Shown here: positions 21,588 through 24,977 of the stretch, piece by piece | Layout of the letters: every line of letters starts with the position of its first letter | Position numbering within the stretch: the first letter of the stretch is position 1 | Origin: Patescibacteria group bacterium | GTDB lineage: Bacteria; Patescibacteriota; Minisyncoccia; Phycocordibacterales; UBA2100 | Assembly: GCA_015489565.1 (NCBI GenBank) | Contig: WFZM01000040.1 | Location: 1 to 24,977, forward strand | Reading direction: 5' to 3' | DNA: 24,977 nt | The notes under the pieces: generated by a model | The model's input: the letters and a program-made list of their open reading frames with translations, nothing else | What the model was told of the DNA's origin: nothing | Databases searched by the model: none | Program-made: the position numbers and the translations under genes

Positions 21588-22493
21588 CTAAAAACTTACA
21601 GCACCCACGGTTTTACCGTCTTGGTCCATAAGTCTTATTACCTCATAGCGTTTTTTCCAAAGCTTGCCTTCTCTGTTTAAAAATATATGCCAGACAGCTC
21701 CGGGGTAGTGAAATTTCTCGCTGTTTTTATAGCGTCTTACGCAAGCGTTGTATGTCATCTCTTTGCTAAGTGTTTTTCTGCAAGGTTCGCTAACTTTTTT
21801 ATAATATGGGTTGGTATCCAAAAAGTACTCACAACGAGACAGTTCTTTCACGGCATCCATACAAGCATCTCCGTATTTTTTAATATTTTCTACTGTATTG
21901 GGAATTATAAGCTCCGGTCGCGGACACCAAGCAGTTGAAAACTGCAAGCTTTTATCTTTCCAAAGATAGTTAAGGTAGCCGGAGCAGATATTAGTTTTGA
22001 AAGATACTCCGGCCGGAGACTTTCCCGAATGTAAAATGGCCACCTCCCCGGGCTTAAGGTAGATATCTTTTTCTATATTTATTTGACCCAAAACAAAAGT
22101 TTCAGTTCCTTTCGGTATCATCGCCATCTGGTTGCTTATAAGGCTGTGCAGAATCATTCCGCTCAACTTTATCGGCTCTTTGTTGTGGATATTGGCTATT
22201 AAATACAAATATTCGTCATCTTGATTGTCCCCGTTAATATAAGAGTTACTTTTTGATATATTGATTTTCCCATAATCCTTGGAAAGCTCTCCCAAGTCTT
22301 TCGCTTCAATCTTGGGTGGGTTTCCACTTATCCACAAAGAGGCGATAGGGCTAACTGCTTCAGGGCTTACCGGGAAGATAGAATGACTTCTTGTGCTTAC
22401 ATAAATAACATTGGCAAGTAGCGCCCAAAGGACCATGCCAAGTACCAGTACAACTATTACAAAAATAACTCCTGCCAATATTTTACGTGCCAT
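21588..22493 (-). CDS. Membrane-anchored protein, possible lamin-tail-like domain plus cysteine cluster
   Basis: The 301-residue product has an N-terminal anchor (about 5-29). Residues 78-175 look like a beta-sandwich of the lamin-tail (LTD) type, seen in strand-like repeats LYLIANIHN, IKLSGMILHS, AMIPKGTETFVL and IYLKPGEVAILHSG, with GVSFKTNICSGYL ending it. A cysteine-rich helical part follows (C190, C211, C221, C238, C251, with C170 before it). The end (VWHIFLNREGKLWKKRYEVIRLMDQDGKTVG) resembles an additional beta strand set. I recognise the overall pattern as recurrent in Patescibacteria but know no function. The start follows the Mur ligase stop by 5 nt and precedes the next gene by 4 nt, so the three are one unit. 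The LTD assignment is tentative. Confidence 0.6.
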   Translation of the reverse strand: MARKILAGVIFVIVVLVLGMVLWALLANVIYVSTRSHSIFPVSPEAVSPIASLWISGNPPKIEAKDLGELSKDYGKINISKSNSYINGDNQDDEYLYLIANIHNKEPIKLSGMILHSLISNQMAMIPKGTETFVLGQINIEKDIYLKPGEVAILHSGKSPAGVSFKTNICSGYLNYLWKDKSLQFSTAWCPRPELIIPNTVENIKKYGDACMDAVKELSRCEYFLDTNPYYKKVSEPCRKTLSKEMTYNACVRRYKNSEKFHYPGAVWHIFLNREGKLWKKRYEVIRLMDQDGKTVGAVSF

Positions 22494-22498
22494 AGATT

Positions 22499-23797
22499 TT
22501 ATCTTGATAACCCTTTGTTTTGCTTTTGAATTTTATCAAGGCCCAGAACTTCTCGCAAGACCTCATGAGCAACTAAAGCATCACTCCACGGTTCTTTCTT
22601 TCCGTTTGCTCTCATAATGTAAGGGTCGGTACCCTTGCCGGTGATAAGCACGGTATCACCAAGGCCTGAAATGGCCATTTTTACAGCTTGCTTTATAGCT
22701 TCTTTTCTGTCAAGAACGATTCTTGTTTTTCTAGGGTCGGCACCCCTTTCCATGTCTTTTAATATTTTCATTGGGTCCTCATCATAGGGGTCCTCGTCGG
22801 TAAGAATAACCCTCTCGCAGTATTTACTAGCTATTTGAGCCATAACAGGCCTTTTCCATGTGTCTCTGCCACCTCCGGTATTGCCCAGAACACATATTTT
22901 TCTGGAATCTTTAAAGGCTTCACTGTAGAGCTTCTCAAGAGAGTCGGGGGTGTGCGCATAGTCAACCACAACTTTAAAATCCTGACCCTCTTCTATGTAT
23001 TCCATTCTGCCCGGTAAAAGACGAATTTCTTCAAGAGCTATCTTGATGGTTTTGCTATCCACTCCTATAACTTTAGCAAAACTGGCAGCCAAAAGCGCGT
23101 TTTGAACAGAGAATTTCCCTTTTTGCTTTAGCGCAATTCTTTGCCCTTCAAAGTCAAATTCTATACCGTTTGGAAGTTCTTTTATGGGGCTAGCTTGTTT
23201 GATTGATACCGGAATACTGTAGTCCACTTGCAATTTTAAGAATTTATCGGCATGCTCGGAATCTGCATTGGCCACTAAAATTTTAGGAGATTTTTTTGAG
23301 CGTTCCAGTGCTTTTCCTATTTTTAATTTGGCTGCCAAGTAATTTTCAAAAGAACCATGAGACTCTATGTGTTCGGGCGAAATATTTGTAAACAAAAGTG
23401 CATTTAGCTCTATAAATTTATGTCTGAAATTTTTAACACCCTCACTTGTCATCTCAAGGATCACCCAATCGCATTTGTCTTTCACTGCTTGGGATATGAA
23501 GTGTTGCATAAAAAACCGCCCCGGCATAGTCATCTTGTATTTGTTGGGCATGTTCTTATCCGCTATTTTAAAGCGGATAGTGGAAGACAGAGCGGTTCGG
23601 TAGCCCGCTTTTTCCAAAATGGCATTTAAATATTCAGCTGTACTTGATTTGCCCTTCGTGCCTGTTATGGCAACTATATTTATTTTTCTTGAGGGGAAGC
23701 CGTAGCGCACGGCAGCCAAGAAGGCCAAGCTTGCATGGTAGGCTAGAAATAATTGCGGTGGTAGTATGGAATGTAAAAATTGTTTTATCTTATACAT
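22499..23797 (-). CDS. MurE-like Mur ligase, N-terminal domain missing, altered substrate motifs
   Basis: The ATP-dependent Mur ligases add amino acids to UDP-MurNAc-peptides. This 432-residue protein has the P-loop GTKGKSST (46-53), NISPEHIESHG (138-148), VVVDYAHTPDSLEKLY (276-291), LGNTGGGRDTWKRP (304-317) and ITGKGTDPYI (385-394). It follows MurE order most closely. Differences from standard MurE: the 70-90-residue N-terminal UDP-MurNAc domain is reduced to about 40 residues with a hydrophobic segment (FLAYHASLAFLAAVRYGF). The DNPR motif of diaminopimelate-adding enzymes reads DEDP (335-338, TDEDPYDEDP). It may add another amino acid, or act on another substrate as MurT or CapB-like relatives do. 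It heads a unit with two anchored proteins and has its own extended -10. Confidence 0.82.
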   Translation of the reverse strand: MYKIKQFLHSILPPQLFLAYHASLAFLAAVRYGFPSRKINIVAITGTKGKSSTAEYLNAILEKAGYRTALSSTIRFKIADKNMPNKYKMTMPGRFFMQHFISQAVKDKCDWVILEMTSEGVKNFRHKFIELNALLFTNISPEHIESHGSFENYLAAKLKIGKALERSKKSPKILVANADSEHADKFLKLQVDYSIPVSIKQASPIKELPNGIEFDFEGQRIALKQKGKFSVQNALLAASFAKVIGVDSKTIKIALEEIRLLPGRMEYIEEGQDFKVVVDYAHTPDSLEKLYSEAFKDSRKICVLGNTGGGRDTWKRPVMAQIASKYCERVILTDEDPYDEDPMKILKDMERGADPRKTRIVLDRKEAIKQAVKMAISGLGDTVLITGKGTDPYIMRANGKKEPWSDALVAHEVLREVLGLDKIQKQNKGLSR

Positions 23798-23803
23798 AAA
23801 AGT

Positions 23804-23812
23804 ATTGTAACA
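23804..23812 (-). promoter_or_regulatory. Mur ligase promoter, extended -10 TGtTACAAT
   Basis: On the minus strand the hexamer (23809-23804) ends 6 nt before ATG 23797, in the 30-nt gap after ruvA. Confidence 0.55.
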
Positions 23813-23827
23813 TATATCGCCTGTCTT

Positions 23828-24379
23828 TTAAGATAAAAGCTTCAACGCTTCCTTTATTTGGTCTTGTAAATCCTGACCTGGGTCTATGTCTTTAATGATT
23901 TTTTTGATCTCTTTTTGTTTGTAACCAAGAGAAAGCAGGACGTCATTCAAATCTTCTTTATGTGATTGTACGTCATCAAGAGCGGGAAGTTTGTCTTGCA
24001 GCTCAAGTACCAGTTTCTTGGCGCTTTTGATGCCGACCCCCGGAACTTGGCTTAAGTATTCTATATTGCCGTTGGAAATGGCAGATTTTATATTTTCCAT
24101 ATTATCCATCTGCATTATGGATAATGCGGACTTGGGACCCAGTCCGGGAACCGAAAGAAGTAATTCAAAGAAATCCAGTTCATCGACAGTACCAAATCCG
24201 TAAAGATCGTTTTTATCTTCTCGTATGATTTGGGATATATAAAGTTCAACACCATCCTTTATATTGATTGTATTTAAGAATTCTTTCAGACAATAGACTC
24301 TATAGCCCAAATTGCCAGATTTGACTATAAGCGAATCTGCACCTTTGCTTAGAACCTCACCGTTAAGATAAGCTATCAT
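23828..24379 (-). CDS. ruvA: Holliday junction DNA-binding protein RuvA
   Basis: RuvA tetramers grip the four-way junction and load RuvB. The 183-residue protein has the N-terminal OB fold (MIAYLNGEV ... GNLGYRVYC, 1-62, ending with LYGFGTVDEL), two helix-hairpin-helix motifs (SVPGLGPKSAL 76-86, QVPGVGIKSAKKLV 111-124), an acidic linker, and the C-terminal RuvB-binding domain (about 143-183) with DVLLSLGYKQKEI. An in-frame TTG at 24400 would add seven residues and lies at the -10, so ATG 24379 is used. Together with ruvB (857-1852) and ruvC (2510-2992) the whole RuvABC set is in this window, but in three separate transcription units. Confidence 0.95.
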   Translation of the reverse strand: MIAYLNGEVLSKGADSLIVKSGNLGYRVYCLKEFLNTINIKDGVELYISQIIREDKNDLYGFGTVDELDFFELLLSVPGLGPKSALSIMQMDNMENIKSAISNGNIEYLSQVPGVGIKSAKKLVLELQDKLPALDDVQSHKEDLNDVLLSLGYKQKEIKKIIKDIDPGQDLQDQIKEALKLLS

Positions 24380-24388
24380 ATAGTCTAA

Positions 24389-24397
24389 AGTATAGCA
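24389..24397 (-). promoter_or_regulatory. ruvA promoter, extended -10 TGcTATACT
   Basis: On the minus strand the hexamer (24394-24389) ends 9 nt before ATG 24379, so the leader would be only 2-3 nt. It is divergent from rpsT. Confidence 0.5.
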
Positions 24398-24463
24398 CAA
24401 TAAGTTATTTTTGCTTTTTTAAAGACTTATAAAATACCACTTTGTAATTTTCCTGTAAAAAAG

Positions 24464-24491
24464 TTGATTTTTTATCTAATTATTGTATTAT
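24464..24491 (+). promoter_or_regulatory. rpsT promoter (TTGATT / TATTAT)
   Basis: -35 TTGATT (24464-24469) and -10 TATTAT (24486-24491) are spaced 16 bp apart, ending 7 nt before ATG 24499. This is the one first gene here with both a recognisable -35 and a close -10. Confidence 0.45.
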
Positions 24492-24498
24492 AACGCGC

Positions 24499-24762
24499 AT
24501 GGCAAATACAAAATCAGCAAAAAAGGCACACGAGCAATCTTTGCGCAGAAGAGTTTTTAACTTGCGTAGATTGCGCGCAATGAAAGATGCTGTCAAAGAG
24601 GTAAAGAGTCTTGCATTGGCTAAAGATGCTTCCGTACAAGAGAAACTAAAGGAAGCTTACAAGGCAATAGACAAGGCTGCGAAAAGAGGCGTTATTAAGA
24701 AAAACACAGCGGCGCGTAAGAAGTCTCGTTTAACAAAGTTTGTTAATAAAAGCTTGGCTTAA
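24499..24762 (+). CDS. rpsT: 30S ribosomal protein S20
   Basis: S20 is a three-helix protein that binds the 5' domain of 16S rRNA early in small-subunit assembly. The 87-residue length, the start MANTKSAKKAHEQSLRRRVFN and the C-terminal block KAAKRGVIKKNTAARKKSRLTKFVN are diagnostic. Basic residues cover the whole length. It is a single-gene unit between its own promoter and a strong terminator. In many bacteria rpsT sits beside holA; here the HolA-like gene is 13 kb away. Confidence 0.96.
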   Translation: MANTKSAKKAHEQSLRRRVFNLRRLRAMKDAVKEVKSLALAKDASVQEKLKEAYKAIDKAAKRGVIKKNTAARKKSRLTKFVNKSLA

Positions 24763-24778
24763 TTTAACTCTTCAACTT

Positions 24779-24813
24779 AAAAGCCGTACGCGCGAAGCGC
24801 GCACGGCTTTTTA
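24779..24813. terminator. Terminator after rpsT, probably bidirectional
   Basis: The stem runs 24779-24793 with 24797-24811 (GAA loop, one A/C mismatch, core AAAAGCCGT). A T-run follows on the plus side and T's on the minus side, so it can also stop the convergent GIY-YIG gene. Confidence 0.8.
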
Positions 24814-24848
24814 TATACTTTTACTTTGCTTTGATGGGTGAGAAAATT

Positions 24849-24965
24849 TCACACTGCTAGCAGTGTGGCATTATGTTCTTTTAGGCGCTTCTTTAAATCT
24901 TTAGTGCTGCCGATATAAAATCTTTCGTCCACCTTACTTTGTAATATGTATGTATAAAAGAACAT
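24849..24965 (-). pseudogene. Truncated GIY-YIG nuclease-domain gene
   Basis: The 38-codon frame reads YTYILQSKVDERFYIGST then KDLKKRLKEHN, the first half of a GIY-YIG domain (GIY-type YTYIL, YIG-type FYIGS, and the basic helix with the conserved Arg and His). Intact small relatives are about 80-100 residues and continue after HN with a strand and the catalytic Glu. Here the frame runs into a perfect 18-bp palindrome (24850-24867, CACACTGCT and its complement) that supplies the last codons and the TGA. No continuation is visible in other frames before the rpsT terminator. The start lies 12 nt from the window edge, so its promoter cannot be judged. Probably a decayed gene; a short expressed peptide is possible. 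Confidence 0.65.
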
Positions 24966-24977
24966 AATAAGCAAAAT

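Noticed and set aside
1..24977. CRISPR array or insertion sequence with transposase
   Set aside because: No regularly spaced direct repeats, no cas genes, no transposase or integrase motif on either strand.

Overview
The window looks like a chromosomal segment from a Candidate Phyla Radiation (Patescibacteria) bacterium, probably of the Parcubacteria/Paceibacteria group. The evidence is the small, AT-rich, tightly packed genes, the PrgI-family and TraC/VirB4-N-like proteins typical of these genomes, the many short secreted proteins of no known family, and slimmed versions of core enzymes (PolA without a proofreading domain, a short YebC, a Mur ligase without its N-terminal domain). TGA is a normal stop here (for example the stop at 15811-15813), so this is not the UGA-glycine code of Gracilibacteria/SR1.

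Layout. 1-860: a frameshifted YkgJ-type cysteine-cluster gene (-) and an inverted-repeat-bounded structured element of about 206 bp. 857-6101 (+): ruvB, yebC, ruvC, an orphan TraC/VirB4-N-domain protein and polA, closed by a strong terminator shared with the opposite strand. 6141-10440 (-): PrgI, a PilB/GspE-type ATPase, a secreted caspase-fold (clan CD) protease and tsaE. 10585-11301 (+): a HolA-like clamp-loader subunit. 11319-19614 (+): six consecutive secreted or membrane-anchored proteins in three transcription units. They are an Ig-like protein, two Cys/Gly-rich paralogues, a lytic transglycosylase with a C-terminal Ig pair, an M15 (VanY-like) peptidase, and a 774-residue anchored protein with three Ig-like domains and a peptidoglycan-binding domain. 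19615-20297: non-coding, with tRNA-Lys(UUU), several hairpins and a repeated tRNA 3' end. 20298-20783 (+): a SpoU/TrmH methyltransferase. 20777-24379 (-): two unknown membrane-anchored proteins, a MurE-like ligase and ruvA. 24499-24762 (+): rpsT. The window ends with a truncated GIY-YIG gene (-).

How it works together. ruvA, ruvB and ruvC, all present but in three separate places, give a complete Holliday-junction machine; polA and the HolA-like protein add repair and replication. The centre (PrgI, PilB-like ATPase, clan CD protease, then the wall-hydrolase/Ig cluster) reads as a cell-envelope programme. It contains energised secretion or pilus parts, two peptidoglycan-cutting enzymes, a peptidoglycan-binding scaffold, and small disulfide-rich proteins sharing modules with them. 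This would fit an epibiont that builds a surface apparatus, but that role is inference.

A window-wide regularity is the most striking regulatory feature. Nearly every first gene of a transcription unit has a -10 hexamer, often an extended TGn-TATAAT, ending 6-7 nt before its ATG, and no Shine-Dalgarno sequence. That predicts mostly leaderless mRNAs, and it also corrects several start codons (10585, 11319, 14356, 17290, 24379).
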